This document shows positions 28,932-38,429 of a stretch of DNA of 64,000 bases, piece after piece (the stretch's first letter is position 1; each line of letters opens with the position of its first letter). The position numbers were made by a program, and so were the translations under genes. The stretch spans positions 1-64,000 of the forward strand of contig JAGLDH010000121.1 of NCBI GenBank assembly GCA_023145835.1, in the 5' to 3' direction. Under the pieces are notes generated by a model, which saw only the letters and a list, made by a program, of their open reading frames with translations, had not been told where the DNA came from and searched no databases. This stretch comes from Methylococcales bacterium. GTDB taxonomy: Bacteria; Pseudomonadota; Gammaproteobacteria; Methylococcales; Methylomonadaceae.

Positions 28932-29279
28932 ATGAGTTTTTTTATATCTGATGCGGCAGCTCAAGCTGCCCCAGCAGCTGCGGCACCTGGTATTGAGGGG
29001 TTGGTGTTTCCGTTAGCTATTTTGTTGTTTTTTTATTTTCTATTTATTCGACCACAACAGAAACGGGCTAAAGAACAAAAGGAAATGCTCGGAGCACTTT
29101 CAAAAGGTGCTGAAATTGTTACAACTGGAGGCGTCTTGGGGAAAGTGGTGGATCTTGATGATAATTTTGTGAAAGTTGAAATATCAGATAATACTTTTAT
29201 ACAAGTTCAGCGTCATGCAATTGCTAATTTGATGCCTAAAGGTACGTATAAAACCGTCAATAAAAAATCTAGAAGTTAA
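28932..29279 (+). CDS. yajC: Sec translocon accessory protein YajC
   Basis: A 115-residue inner-membrane protein with one transmembrane segment (about 25-45: LVFPLAILLFFYFLFIRPQQ) and the family-typical RPQQKRAKEQKEML cytoplasmic start. It is followed by a small strand-rich domain (GAEIVTTGGVLGKVVDLDD). YajC associates with SecD and SecF, encoded just downstream. GAGGATAAAG precedes the ATG. The N-terminal Ala-rich linker is typical of gammaproteobacterial forms. Confidence 0.96.
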   Translation: MSFFISDAAAQAAPAAAAPGIEGLVFPLAILLFFYFLFIRPQQKRAKEQKEMLGALSKGAEIVTTGGVLGKVVDLDDNFVKVEISDNTFIQVQRHAIANLMPKGTYKTVNKKSRS

Positions 29280-29286
29280 TATTGGT

Positions 29287-29318
29287 AGAAGCGAGGCTAT
29301 TATTGAATCTTCGCTTCT
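29287..29318. repeat. Hairpin after yajC
   Basis: AGAAGCGA and TCGCTTCT pair perfectly (8 bp) around a 16-nt loop starting 8 nt after the yajC stop. No T-run follows. Confidence 0.5.
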
Positions 29319-29370
29319 TAATTTGGCTTTATATCTTATAAATAAAGCTCAACAGGATATAGCTGTTGAT

Positions 29371-29400
29371 TTAAAAAATGAGTGGCCACTCATTTTTTAA
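29371..29400. terminator. 30-bp perfect palindrome between yajC and secD
   Basis: The sequence is perfectly self-complementary over 30 bases. Its centre is AGTGGCCACT, flanked by A-runs on the left and T-runs on the right. It has the form of a bidirectional intrinsic terminator yet lies inside a conserved operon, 21 bp before the secD start. An attenuator or a transcription reset before secDF is possible. Confidence 0.7.
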
Positions 29401-29421
29401 AGCTTAATCGTTGGAAAAAAA

Positions 29422-31269
29422 ATGCAAAACCGTTTCCCTTTTTGGAAAAACCTTCTTATTCTGATTGTTTTAATTGTCGGAGTTCTTTATGCATTACCAA
29501 ATTTATTTGGAAATGATCCTTCAGTTCAATTGTCTTCATCGACAACAACTAAATTTGAGCAAATAAAAGCAGATGAAATTGAAGCAAGTATAAAGAAGTC
29601 AGGTGCACCATTAAAATCATTTGAATTTGCAGATGGTAAAGTGCTTGCTCGGTTCAATAATACTGATGATCAATTAAAAGCAGCTGATTTTCTTAGAGAA
29701 ACCAAAGGGCGAGATACAACAGTTGCGTTAAATTTAGCCCCAGCAACACCTGGGTGGCTACGTTCATTTGGTGCTAGCCCTATGTATTTAGGTCTTGATT
29801 TACGTGGTGGAGTTCACTTTCTATTGGAAGTGGATATGGATGCAGCAATTAAGCAAGCAGAAGATCGATACTATAATGATATTCGTTCTGCATTAAGAGC
29901 AAAAAAAATAAGATATCAGTCTGTTACTAAAGACAGTGGGCGTATTAAGATAAAACTCAAAACAGAAGAAGATACAGCGGCTGTTATAAACATTTTAGAT
30001 AATGATTTCAGAGAGCTAAATGTTGTGAGTACAGAAGGAAGCAGTGAGTTATTTGTTTCTCTGTCTGAAAATGAACAAAAGGAAATTAAAAAATTTGCTT
30101 TAGCTCAGAATATGACTACTTTGCGTAATCGAGTTAATGAAATTGGTGTTGCAGAGCCTGTTATTCAGCAGCAAGGTGATAATAGGATTGTTGTTCAATT
30201 ACCTGGTGTACAGGATACGACTCGAGCAAAAGAAATATTAGGTACAACTGCAACCTTAGAATATCGATTGGCAGATGTTGAACATGATGTTCAAAAGGCA
30301 GTTAATGGACGTGCCCCCGTTGGTTCCCGGTTATTTTATGAAAAAAATGGCCAACCTATCTTACTAAAACGCCGAGTTATTGTAACTGGAGATCAAATTG
30401 TTGATGCATCTTCTGGGATAGATCAAAACGGTTCAGCTGCTGTGTTTATTACCTTGAATGGGATAGGCGCAAAAAAAATGGGGAAAATGACCCAGAAAAA
30501 TATTGGTAAACCAATGGCTGTCGTGTTTATTGAATATAAAACTGAGACACGTACAGTTAATGGAAAGAAGGTCAGGCATAAAGAAAAAGTAGAAAAAGTT
30601 ATTAGTGTTGCGACAATTAGAGATACTTTTAGTAAAAGGTTTCAAACAACTGGATTAGATAATCCTCAAGAAGCACGTAATTTGGCATTATTGTTGAGAG
30701 CAGGTGCTTTAGCTGCACCCGTAGATATTGTAGAAGAGCGTACAGTTGGGCCAAGCTTAGGGCAGGATAATATTGATAAAGGAATGATGTCAGTCTTTGT
30801 AGGGTTCGCTTTGGTTCTGGTTTTTATGGCTATCTACTATAAGACCTTTGGGATTATTGCGAATGTTGCCTTAGCGTTTAATTTAGTTATTATTGTTGCT
30901 GTTTTGTCTTTACTACAGGCAACACTGACTTTACCGGGCATAGCAGGAATTGTATTAACGGTTGGTATGGCAGTTGATGCAAATGTACTGATTTTTGAAA
31001 GAATTAAAGAAGAAATAAAGATTGGAAACACTCCGCAGTCTAGTATTTTTATAGGATATGAAAAAGCTTTTGTCACTATTTTTGATGCTAATATTACGAC
31101 ACTGTTAGTTGCTTTAGTCTTGTTTGGTTTTGGTACTGGACCAGTGAAAGGTTTTGCTGTGACTTTATCTATTGGTATTTTGGTGTCTTTATTTACTGCA
31201 ATTTGGGGAACACGAATGATAGTAAATAAGGTTTATGGAAATCGTCATGTTGAAAACCTATCAATTTAA
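29422..31269 (+). CDS. secD: Protein translocase subunit SecD
   Basis: A 615-residue inner-membrane protein that, with SecF, uses the proton gradient to help late export. One transmembrane segment lies at about 8-27. A large periplasmic region contains the LGLDLRGGVHFLLEVD motif (about 123-138). Five more membrane segments lie from about 455 onward, with VGMAVDANVLIFERIKEE (about 513-530) holding the conserved aspartate and arginine. The length matches gammaproteobacterial SecD. It is followed by secF after 24 nt. Confidence 0.97.
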   Translation: MQNRFPFWKNLLILIVLIVGVLYALPNLFGNDPSVQLSSSTTTKFEQIKADEIEASIKKSGAPLKSFEFADGKVLARFNNTDDQLKAADFLRETKGRDTTVALNLAPATPGWLRSFGASPMYLGLDLRGGVHFLLEVDMDAAIKQAEDRYYNDIRSALRAKKIRYQSVTKDSGRIKIKLKTEEDTAAVINILDNDFRELNVVSTEGSSELFVSLSENEQKEIKKFALAQNMTTLRNRVNEIGVAEPVIQQQGDNRIVVQLPGVQDTTRAKEILGTTATLEYRLADVEHDVQKAVNGRAPVGSRLFYEKNGQPILLKRRVIVTGDQIVDASSGIDQNGSAAVFITLNGIGAKKMGKMTQKNIGKPMAVVFIEYKTETRTVNGKKVRHKEKVEKVISVATIRDTFSKRFQTTGLDNPQEARNLALLLRAGALAAPVDIVEERTVGPSLGQDNIDKGMMSVFVGFALVLVFMAIYYKTFGIIANVALAFNLVIIVAVLSLLQATLTLPGIAGIVLTVGMAVDANVLIFERIKEEIKIGNTPQSSIFIGYEKAFVTIFDANITTLLVALVLFGFGTGPVKGFAVTLSIGILVSLFTAIWGTRMIVNKVYGNRHVENLSI

Positions 31270-31293
31270 TTAGGCTTAATTGGAAGAAATAAG

Positions 31294-32220
31294 ATGTTAA
31301 ACAATAAAATAGATTTTTTAGGAAAACGTAAAATAGCCCTAATTGTTTCGAGTATTTTAATTATTACTTCAATAGTATCTTTAGCAGTCAATGGTTTAAA
31401 GTTAGGAATTGATTTTACAGGGGGTACGCTGGTTGAAGTCGGATATAAGCAAGCTGTTGATTTGACTGAACTACGCAGTGCGCTGGCAGAATCTGGTTTT
31501 GAAGATGCCACTGTGCAAAATTTTGGTACGGCTAAAGATGTTCTTATTCGTATTAAACCACGAGAGGGTGTTAGTAATTCTGAGCTGAGTACTGCAGTAT
31601 TAAGTTCTGTCAATAGTATTAGTAAAGAACCTGCTGATTTACGTCGAGTTGAGTTTGTTGGTCCACAAGTGGGTGATGAATTAGCTGAAGATGGTGGGTT
31701 AGCGCTACTTTATTCTATTTTTGGTATCCTGCTTTATGTCGCTTGGCGTTTTGAACATAAATTTTCGTTAGGTTCGGTTGCAGCTTTAATCCATGATGTG
31801 CTTATTACATTAGGTTTCTTTTCCATTTTAAGAATGGAGTTTGATTTGACTGTATTAGCTGCAGTATTAGCTGTTATCGGCTATTCTCTAAATGATACGA
31901 TCGTTGTCTATGATCGAATAAGAGAAAATTTCAGAGAACTAAGAAAAGGATCATCTGAAGAAATAATGAATATTTCACTTAATCAAACATTAAGTAGGAC
32001 ATTGATGACATCAATAACAACAGCTCTTGTCTTAATTGCTTTAGCTGTGCTGGGGGGGGAGATTATTCATAATTTTGCAATTGCACTTTTAATAGGGGTT
32101 GGTATTGGTACTTATTCATCTATTTATGTGGCGAGTCCTATCGTACTGGCTTTAGGAATTACTAAAGAAGATTTAATGTTACCTGTTAAAGAAGGTGAAG
32201 AAATAGATGAGTTACCATAA
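31294..32220 (+). CDS. secF: Protein translocase subunit SecF
   Basis: A 308-residue partner of SecD with six membrane segments (first at about 15-35, the rest from about 135). Conserved motifs are LGIDFTGGTLVEV (about 38-50), VGPQVGDELAEDG and AVIGYSLNDTIVVYDRIREN (about 193-212), which contains the coupling Asp-Arg pair. It ends the tgt-yajC-secD-secF series. Confidence 0.97.
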   Translation: MLNNKIDFLGKRKIALIVSSILIITSIVSLAVNGLKLGIDFTGGTLVEVGYKQAVDLTELRSALAESGFEDATVQNFGTAKDVLIRIKPREGVSNSELSTAVLSSVNSISKEPADLRRVEFVGPQVGDELAEDGGLALLYSIFGILLYVAWRFEHKFSLGSVAALIHDVLITLGFFSILRMEFDLTVLAAVLAVIGYSLNDTIVVYDRIRENFRELRKGSSEEIMNISLNQTLSRTLMTSITTALVLIALAVLGGEIIHNFAIALLIGVGIGTYSSIYVASPIVLALGITKEDLMLPVKEGEEIDELP

Positions 32221-32305
32221 CGCATCTTTATTTTATTAAGCTACTAAAAAGCCAAGCCTTTAATCATTTTAATTATTTATATAACAAAACTGGAGTTTAC
32301 AAAAA

Positions 32306-32737
32306 ATGGCAATAGAACGTACTTTTTCAATTATAAAACCAGATGCTGTCGCAAAAAATGTAATTGGTGAAATCGTAAGTCGTTTTGAAAAAAATGGGTT
32401 AAGAGTTGTTGCATCAAAAATGCTGCAATTATCTAAAGAGCAAGCTCAAGGTTTTTATGGGGAGCATAAAGAGCGTCCTTTCTTTAATGATTTAGTTTCA
32501 TTTATGACTTCTGGCCCTGTTGTTGTACAGGTTTTAGAAGGTGAAGGCGCTGTTTTAAAGAATCGTGATCTTATGGGGGCAACTAACCCAAAAGAAGCGG
32601 ATGCCGGAACTATTCGTGCTGATTTTGCAGAAAGTATTGATGAAAATGCTGTTCATGGTTCTGATGCGACTGAATCAGCAGCAAGAGAGATTTCGTATTT
32701 CTTTTCAAATGATGAGCTCTGTGACCGTATCCGCTAA
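32306..32737 (+). CDS. ndk: Nucleoside diphosphate kinase
   Basis: Ndk transfers the gamma phosphate among nucleotides. It has 143 residues with [20 protein letters not shown] at the N-terminus and the phospho-histidine in [12 protein letters not shown] (about 115-126). The rlmN start lies inside its last 29 bases, in another frame, so the two are likely co-translated. It begins the conserved ndk-rlmN-pilF group. Confidence 0.97.
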   Translation: MAIERTFSIIKPDAVAKNVIGEIVSRFEKNGLRVVASKMLQLSKEQAQGFYGEHKERPFFNDLVSFMTSGPVVVQVLEGEGAVLKNRDLMGATNPKEADAGTIRADFAESIDENAVHGSDATESAAREISYFFSNDELCDRIR

Positions 32738-33827
32738 GACAGAGTTAATTAATTTACTAGATTTCGACAGAAAAGGCCTTCAGGATTTTTTTGTCGGAAT
32801 TAGTGAAAAACCCTTTCGGGCAACACAGTTGCTGAAATGGATTTATCAGGAAGATGTTGCTGATTTTGATCAAATGACAAACCTGAGTAAAGGATTGCGT
32901 GTTTATCTAAACGAACATTGTACGATTACCCCTCCAGAAATGCTTGTTGAGCAAGTTGCTTCAGATGGAACTCGAAAATGGGCAATCGAAATGAGTTGCG
33001 GAAATCGAGTAGAGTCAGTTTTTATTCCAGAAGAAAAACGTGGAACACTCTGCGTTTCTTCTCAAATAGGGTGCGCTCTAGCTTGTACATTTTGTTCCAC
33101 TGCTAGGCAAGGGTTTAACCGAAACTTATCTGTTTCTGAAATTATTGGACAGCTTTATGTGGCTCAAAAAAGGTTAGGGCAAGAAACAAAAATTACTAAT
33201 GTTGTGATGATGGGTATGGGCGAACCCTTGCTAAACTTTGATAATGTAGTTGCTGCAATGAACTTGATGATGGATGATTTTACATTTGGTTTATCCAAAC
33301 GTAGAGTGACCATAAGTACATCTGGAATTGTACCTGCTATGAATCGTTTAAATGAAGCAAGTGATGTCAGTATGGCTGTTTCTTTACATGCGGCAAATGA
33401 TGATCTTAGAAATGAACTTGTACCTATTAATCTAAAATACCCCTTAGATGAACTAATGGAGGCATGTCGGGAATATGCTAAACAAGGCCCCAGAAGACAT
33501 ATTACTTTTGAATATGTCATGTTGGATGGAGTTAATGATTCAGTTCAGGATGCAAGGCAGTTAGTTAAGTTATTGAAAGATGTGCCATCAAAGATAAACC
33601 TTATACCGTTTAACCCATTTCCTAATTCAAACTATCTTTGTTCTTCAAGTGAAGCCATTTTACGGTTTAAAAAAGTTCTGTATAAAGCAGGTGTCGTGAC
33701 CACTATTAGGAAAACTAGGGGTGAAGATATTGATGCTGCATGTGGTCAGTTGGTTGGTAAAGTTAAAGATAAAAGTCGTAGATATTTAAAACTACAAAAA
33801 ATGGAAGACTCTCATGTTGCATATTAA
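32709..33827 (+). CDS. rlmN: Dual-specificity 23S rRNA/tRNA adenine C2-methyltransferase
   Basis: A radical-SAM enzyme that makes m2A2503 in 23S rRNA and m2A37 in tRNA. From ATG 32709 it has 372 residues (ATG 32712 is equally possible). A longer frame back to 32565 is only a shadow of ndk. The cluster motif CALACTFC (CxxxCxxC, about 119-126) binds the 4Fe-4S. The SAM-binding [14 protein letters not shown] and the C-terminal [19 protein letters not shown] with the methyl-carrying Cys are present. The start overlaps ndk by 29 bases, and the end overlaps pilF by 14. Confidence 0.95.
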   Translation: MMSSVTVSAKTELINLLDFDRKGLQDFFVGISEKPFRATQLLKWIYQEDVADFDQMTNLSKGLRVYLNEHCTITPPEMLVEQVASDGTRKWAIEMSCGNRVESVFIPEEKRGTLCVSSQIGCALACTFCSTARQGFNRNLSVSEIIGQLYVAQKRLGQETKITNVVMMGMGEPLLNFDNVVAAMNLMMDDFTFGLSKRRVTISTSGIVPAMNRLNEASDVSMAVSLHAANDDLRNELVPINLKYPLDELMEACREYAKQGPRRHITFEYVMLDGVNDSVQDARQLVKLLKDVPSKINLIPFNPFPNSNYLCSSSEAILRFKKVLYKAGVVTTIRKTRGEDIDAACGQLVGKVKDKSRRYLKLQKMEDSHVAY

Positions 33828-34578
33828 AAGTATTAGATTGTTGTTTTTAGCTTTATTATGTGTCTTGATGAGTGCATGTATTAGTAGTCAAAGTTCTAAA
33901 AAAACAGTTTCTGATAAAGAAAAAGCAGCGTTAAATTTACAATTAGGTAGACGCTATTTAGAAATGAATATGTTAAAAGCTGCAAAGGATAAGTTAGAAG
34001 ATGCGGTTGATTTGGATGAGGGAAATGCAGGCGTTTATAATGCTTTAGGAGTGTTACATGAACGATTACACCAATATGAGATTGCTGGAGAAAAATATAA
34101 AAAAGCCATAAAATTAGATGAAGATGATTCAACTATTCAAAATAACTATGGCCGTTTTTTGTGTGAAAGAGGAGACTCTCAGCTTGGATTAGTATTATTG
34201 AAAAATGCTTTAAATAAACCTCTTAATAAGAGAAAGTGGTTTGCATATACTAATATAGGGCGTTGTGAGTTAAGACTTGGTAATCAAGAATTAGCAGAAA
34301 GTAATTTTCGCCAAGCGTTACAAGAAAATAATATATATTCACCTGTTCTTTTTGAAATGCAGAAAATAAGTTATCAAACAAAAAAATATATGTCGTCACG
34401 TGCATTTTTACAACGCTATTTAGCAGTAGCTAAACATACTCCAAAAACATTATGGTACGCAATACAAACTGAACAGGCATTAGGGAATAGTCAATTATCT
34501 GAAAAATATAGAGAACAATTATTAACGCTATTTCCAATTTCAAAAGAAGCTCAGCAGTTAAAAAAAGCAACTAAATAA
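33814..34578 (+). CDS. pilF: Type IV pilus biogenesis lipoprotein PilF/PilW
   Basis: A 254-residue outer-membrane lipoprotein that pilots the PilQ secretin. The signal peptide ends in the lipobox LMSAC (Cys at about 22). TPR repeats run from about 40 to 235, e.g. [40 protein letters not shown] and [20 protein letters not shown]. It overlaps rlmN by 14 bases. In most gammaproteobacteria rodZ and ispG follow; here hisS follows after only 84 bp. Confidence 0.93.
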   Translation: MLHIKSIRLLFLALLCVLMSACISSQSSKKTVSDKEKAALNLQLGRRYLEMNMLKAAKDKLEDAVDLDEGNAGVYNALGVLHERLHQYEIAGEKYKKAIKLDEDDSTIQNNYGRFLCERGDSQLGLVLLKNALNKPLNKRKWFAYTNIGRCELRLGNQELAESNFRQALQENNIYSPVLFEMQKISYQTKKYMSSRAFLQRYLAVAKHTPKTLWYAIQTEQALGNSQLSEKYREQLLTLFPISKEAQQLKKATK

Positions 34579-34662
34579 ATGGTAGTTGGTGATAAGAGTA
34601 GATATGTACATGATTCGTGCGGACTGTATGATTAATAATTACAAAAAACAATAATATATTCA

Positions 34663-35958
34663 ATGGCTACAAAAAAATCATCCGTTCAAGCTATTCGTGG
34701 AATGCATGATGTTCTACCCGAACAGACTCCACGTTGGCAATATGCAGAGAAAATTATTAGAAAGGTACTTGCAAGTTATTGTTATAAAGAAATTAGGTTG
34801 CCTATTGTTGAAAAAACAGAACTTTTTAAGCGATCAATTGGTGAAGTAACGGATATCGTTGAAAAGGAAATGTATACTTTTGATGATCGTAACAATGATT
34901 CATTGACGTTAAGACCAGAAGGAACTGCTGGGTGTTTAAGAGCAAGTTTAGAACATGGTTTGCTGCATAATCAAGTGCATAGGCTCTGGTATTATGGGCC
35001 GATGTTCAGGCATGAACGCCCTCAAAAAGGCCGTTATCGACAATTTTATCAGCTGGGCGTAGAAACCTATGGTATGTCTGGTTCTGACATTGATGCTGAA
35101 ATTATTTTATTGACAGATAGATTATGGAAAGAGCTAGGTATTAGAGATAAGGTAAGGCTAGAATTGAATTCTTTGGGAACAACCGAAGAAAGGTTGGTTT
35201 ATAGAGCCAAGCTTGTAGAGTATTTTAAGCAACATATCGAGATATTGGATGAAGATAGCCTACGTAGATTAGAAACCAATCCATTGAGAATTCTCGATAG
35301 TAAAAATAAAGATTTACAGTCAGTGATTAGTGATGCTCCAGAATTAATGGATTATTTGGGAGAAGAGAGTCGATCTCATTTTGAATCATTAACTAGTATG
35401 CTAGATAAATTGGGGATTAAGTATCAGTTAAATTCTCGATTAGTTCGAGGACTGGACTATTATGGAAAGACTGTTTTTGAATGGATTACTGATGATTTAG
35501 GAGCACAAGGAACTATATGTGCTGGTGGACGATATGATGGTTTGATAGAGCAACTAGGTGGTAAAGCTAATCATGCGATTGGTTTTGCAATGGGAATGGA
35601 AAGATTGTTGTTATTACTGGAGCAATTAGAAAACCTTCCAATTAGACGTAGTGTAGATGTCTATATGATTTTAGTCGGGACTGAAGCCGAAAAAGAAGGA
35701 TTGCCATTAGCTGAATTTATCAGGAATGAGGTTGGAGGAATTAAGCTGCAAGTTAATTGTGGTGGTGGTAGCTTTAAAAGCCAATTTAAAAAAGCAGATA
35801 AAAGTGGTGCTGAATATGCGGTTATTTTAGGTGAAGATGAAGTGAGCCGTGGGGAAGTTAGTTTAAAACCTCTAAGGGCTGACCAAGAGCAAAAAAATAT
35901 GCAGCGCAATGACCTGATTCAATTATTAAGAGATAAGATTAATTCGGATATTAAATGA
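34663..35958 (+). CDS. hisS: Histidyl-tRNA synthetase
   Basis: A class II synthetase of 431 residues. Motif 1 lies around [20 protein letters not shown]. Motif 2 is [21 protein letters not shown] (about 109-129, read in two parts). The histidine-specific motif is [13 protein letters not shown] (about 263-275), and motif 3 is [14 protein letters not shown] (about 307-320). The C-terminal anticodon-binding domain is complete. It lies between pilF and yfgM. Confidence 0.97.
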   Translation: MATKKSSVQAIRGMHDVLPEQTPRWQYAEKIIRKVLASYCYKEIRLPIVEKTELFKRSIGEVTDIVEKEMYTFDDRNNDSLTLRPEGTAGCLRASLEHGLLHNQVHRLWYYGPMFRHERPQKGRYRQFYQLGVETYGMSGSDIDAEIILLTDRLWKELGIRDKVRLELNSLGTTEERLVYRAKLVEYFKQHIEILDEDSLRRLETNPLRILDSKNKDLQSVISDAPELMDYLGEESRSHFESLTSMLDKLGIKYQLNSRLVRGLDYYGKTVFEWITDDLGAQGTICAGGRYDGLIEQLGGKANHAIGFAMGMERLLLLLEQLENLPIRRSVDVYMILVGTEAEKEGLPLAEFIRNEVGGIKLQVNCGGGSFKSQFKKADKSGAEYAVILGEDEVSRGEVSLKPLRADQEQKNMQRNDLIQLLRDKINSDIK

Positions 35959-36020
35959 TAATTAGAGTGAAAGTTTTTATCATAATTTATAAATTTTTTT
36001 AAAATTATAGAGAATAAAAA

Positions 36021-36662
36021 GTGGAAATATACGACACAGAAGAAGAACAGGTTGCCGCAATAAAAAGGTGGTGGAAAGAGAATAGCACGTCAACTATTAT
36101 TGGCGTCATTGTTGGAATATTGTTGATTGCAGGTTGGAATTTCTGGCAGAGTTATACAAAAGATAAGGCAACACAAGCTTCTGCATTATATGGCAAGCTT
36201 TTGGATAGTGTTGAGAAAAACAATAATGACGATGTTCAAAAAATAAATGATAAAATTTCTATTGAGTATGGATCAACAGCTTATTCAACTTACTCAGCTT
36301 TATTACTAGCTAAAACTAAAATAAAGCAAGGTGACTTAGACGGAGCAAAGGCTATATTTGAAAAACAAATGCGAGAATCTGATTCAGCAGAGCTTAAAAA
36401 TATAGCTAGAATTAGGTTGATAAGATTAATGCAATCTACAGGTGAAAATGAAAAAGGGTTGCAGTTGATTGCTGAGGTTGACCAAGCAAATGCTAAAGGT
36501 TTTTCCACTAGTTATGATGAATTAAAAGGTGATCTTTATGTTGCTTTAGACCGTTTAGGAGAGGCAAGAACTGCTTATCAAAGTGCATTAAGGTCGGGTA
36601 CTGGCTCGCGGTTATTGCAATTTAAATTGGATGATATTGCCGCTGCGGACACTGCATTATAA
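36021..36662 (+). CDS. yfgM: YfgM-type ancillary SecYEG/BamB-associated membrane protein
   Basis: A 213-residue inner-membrane protein with a GTG start and AATAAAAAG just before it. The cytoplasmic head EEEQVAAIKRWWKEN is family-typical. It is followed by one membrane segment (about 23-41, TIIGVIVGILLIAGW) and a periplasmic TPR-like region (about 65-210). In E. coli YfgM links the Sec translocon with periplasmic chaperones. It lies between hisS and bamB as usual. Confidence 0.93.
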   Translation: MEIYDTEEEQVAAIKRWWKENSTSTIIGVIVGILLIAGWNFWQSYTKDKATQASALYGKLLDSVEKNNNDDVQKINDKISIEYGSTAYSTYSALLLAKTKIKQGDLDGAKAIFEKQMRESDSAELKNIARIRLIRLMQSTGENEKGLQLIAEVDQANAKGFSTSYDELKGDLYVALDRLGEARTAYQSALRSGTGSRLLQFKLDDIAAADTAL

Positions 36663-36765
36663 GTCTAGTTGGGTTATGACACCCTTCAATGCAAGTGAAA
36701 TATGTAGATTGTTTTATGGACTATTGTAAATGTAATTTGTTTATAAACCAAAATTGAAGAAATTG

Positions 36766-37983
36766 ATGATAAAAAGAATACGTTGTTTTGCTTTGTTTTT
36801 AATTGGCTTAGCAATATTGTCACTAACTGGCTGCTCGGTATTAGAGACTACCAATGAATTGGTAACGGGTGTTGGGAGTTATTTTTTAGGTGGTGAAGAT
36901 AATAAAGAACCACCTGCTGAGCTTGTTGAATATAAGAAAGAAATTCAAATTGTTGAGCTTTGGAGCGAAAATGTCAGTGAGGGTGAAGGTGAAGAGCATT
37001 TTTTGAATCTTTTACTTGCTATTAGTGATGAAAAAGCTTTGGTAGCTGATATAGAAGGATTAGTGCAAGCCAGAGATATAAAAACTGGTGATTTAATCTG
37101 GGAAACGGAGACAGAATATAGTTTTTCTGCGGGGCCGGGTATCGGAGAGAAAATAGCGGTTTTAGCAACAACTAATGCTGAAATTATTGCTATCGATATT
37201 GAAACAGGAGAAAAAAAATGGAATGTTTCTGTTTCGAGTGAAGTACTAGCAAACCCCGTAGTTGCAAATGGGATTGTTCTTGTGCGTACTACAGATGGCA
37301 AAATGATTGCATTAAGCAGAGATGATGGTTCTCAAATGTGGGTTTTTGAAAAAAATGTACCTGCGTTAAGTATTAGAGGAACAGGAACTCCCATTGTAGT
37401 TGATGAAAATATTATTGCTGGTTATGCAACTGGAAAGTTACTTGCTTTAAGGGTAATTGATGGGAAAAGTGGATGGGAAACTAGCATTGATATACCTAGT
37501 GGACGATCTGAAGTTGAACGATTAGTTGATTTGGATGTAGATCCTGTTGAAACAAATGGATCAGTCTTTATTGCTAGTTACCAAGGTGGAACAACATCAG
37601 TTTTAGCGGTTGATGGCGATGTTCTATGGCGTAATGAATATGTTTCATCATATACAGGAATTAGTTATGACTGGAGGTATTTGTACATTAGTGATACTCG
37701 TAGTCATGTATGGCAATTAGATCAACGAAATGGCGCATCACTTTGGAAGCAAGATGAATTATTTAATAGAAGGTTGACGGCTCCGGTTTTATATAGCGAA
37801 TATGTGGTTGTTGGTGACTTTGATGGATATGTGCATTGGTTAGCTGGGAGTGATGGAAGGCAGTTAGGTCGAATTAAAGTTGCTGATTCTGCCATTGAGG
37901 CTAAACCAGTTGTCGTTGATGATGTTGTGTATGTATATTCTAAAGATGGTACTCTGACTGCATTAAAAGCAAACTTATTCTGA
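36766..37983 (+). CDS. bamB: Outer membrane assembly lipoprotein BamB
   Basis: BamB is a lipoprotein of the BAM complex that folds outer-membrane beta-barrels. It has 405 residues from ATG 36766; TTG 36754 would add four. The signal peptide ends in the lipobox LTGC. The rest is an eight-bladed PQQ-like propeller with repeats such as DIKTGDLIWETE, DIETGEKKWNVSV, DGKSGWETSI and DQRNGASLWKQDE. It lies before der, which is the conserved order. Confidence 0.95.
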   Translation: MIKRIRCFALFLIGLAILSLTGCSVLETTNELVTGVGSYFLGGEDNKEPPAELVEYKKEIQIVELWSENVSEGEGEEHFLNLLLAISDEKALVADIEGLVQARDIKTGDLIWETETEYSFSAGPGIGEKIAVLATTNAEIIAIDIETGEKKWNVSVSSEVLANPVVANGIVLVRTTDGKMIALSRDDGSQMWVFEKNVPALSIRGTGTPIVVDENIIAGYATGKLLALRVIDGKSGWETSIDIPSGRSEVERLVDLDVDPVETNGSVFIASYQGGTTSVLAVDGDVLWRNEYVSSYTGISYDWRYLYISDTRSHVWQLDQRNGASLWKQDELFNRRLTAPVLYSEYVVVGDFDGYVHWLAGSDGRQLGRIKVADSAIEAKPVVVDDVVYVYSKDGTLTALKANLF

Positions 37984-38429
37984 ATTAAGAAATATGTATT
38001 AGAAATGCAATGATTTGATTAATAAGGTTGCTTTTGGCGATTCGCTATTTGTAAATAGTCGCTATTCCGATCAATACAGACTATATTCGAGTTTTTTAAG
38101 GAACCTCTGACTAAGTTGATTAGAATTTAGCGCAGAAAAAACTGTCGCTATTTTTTACGAAGTGAGACGTCATAGTCATTCTATTGCACCGATCTTCGTG
38201 GAAAATATCGGCAGTTTTAGTAAGCTAAAAATAATTGGACTTGATCAGAGGTTCCTTGAACAATATTTTATGAATTTTAAGCTATAAATTACAAAGCGAT
38301 TTCTGGTTTTATTGTTCATTTTCAAATATAGAGCCCCACGTTTTTTTAAGATAAATTTTATTTTTTTATTAATTAGGATGCTTTTTTTTATCTTATTTCA
38401 CTCCATATTCCTCAGAGAGTATTAACTTA
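37984..38429. other. Intergenic region between bamB and der
   Basis: These 446 bases hold copy 3 of repeat family A (38098-38257). The flanks are AT-rich without a gene. A small palindrome CTATTTGTAAATAG lies near 38047. The promoter of der should lie between 38260 and 38429 if the repeat ended co-transcription with bamB. Confidence 0.5.
38098..38257. repeat. Dispersed palindromic element, family A, copy 3 (best preserved, inverted)
   Basis: A 160-bp element with perfect 13-bp terminal inverted repeats, AAGGAACCTCTGA and TCAGAGGTTCCTT. The whole sequence is an imperfect palindrome: the left half (TAGAATTTAGCGCAG, ACTGTCGCTATTTTTTACGAAG) matches the reverse complement of the right half. It is inverted relative to copies 1 and 2. 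No clear target duplication was identified. Confidence 0.85.

Noticed and set aside
32565-32708. N-terminal extension of rlmN
   Set aside because: The extension overlaps ndk in another frame and would add 48 residues not found in RlmN; the start at 32709 gives the normal length.
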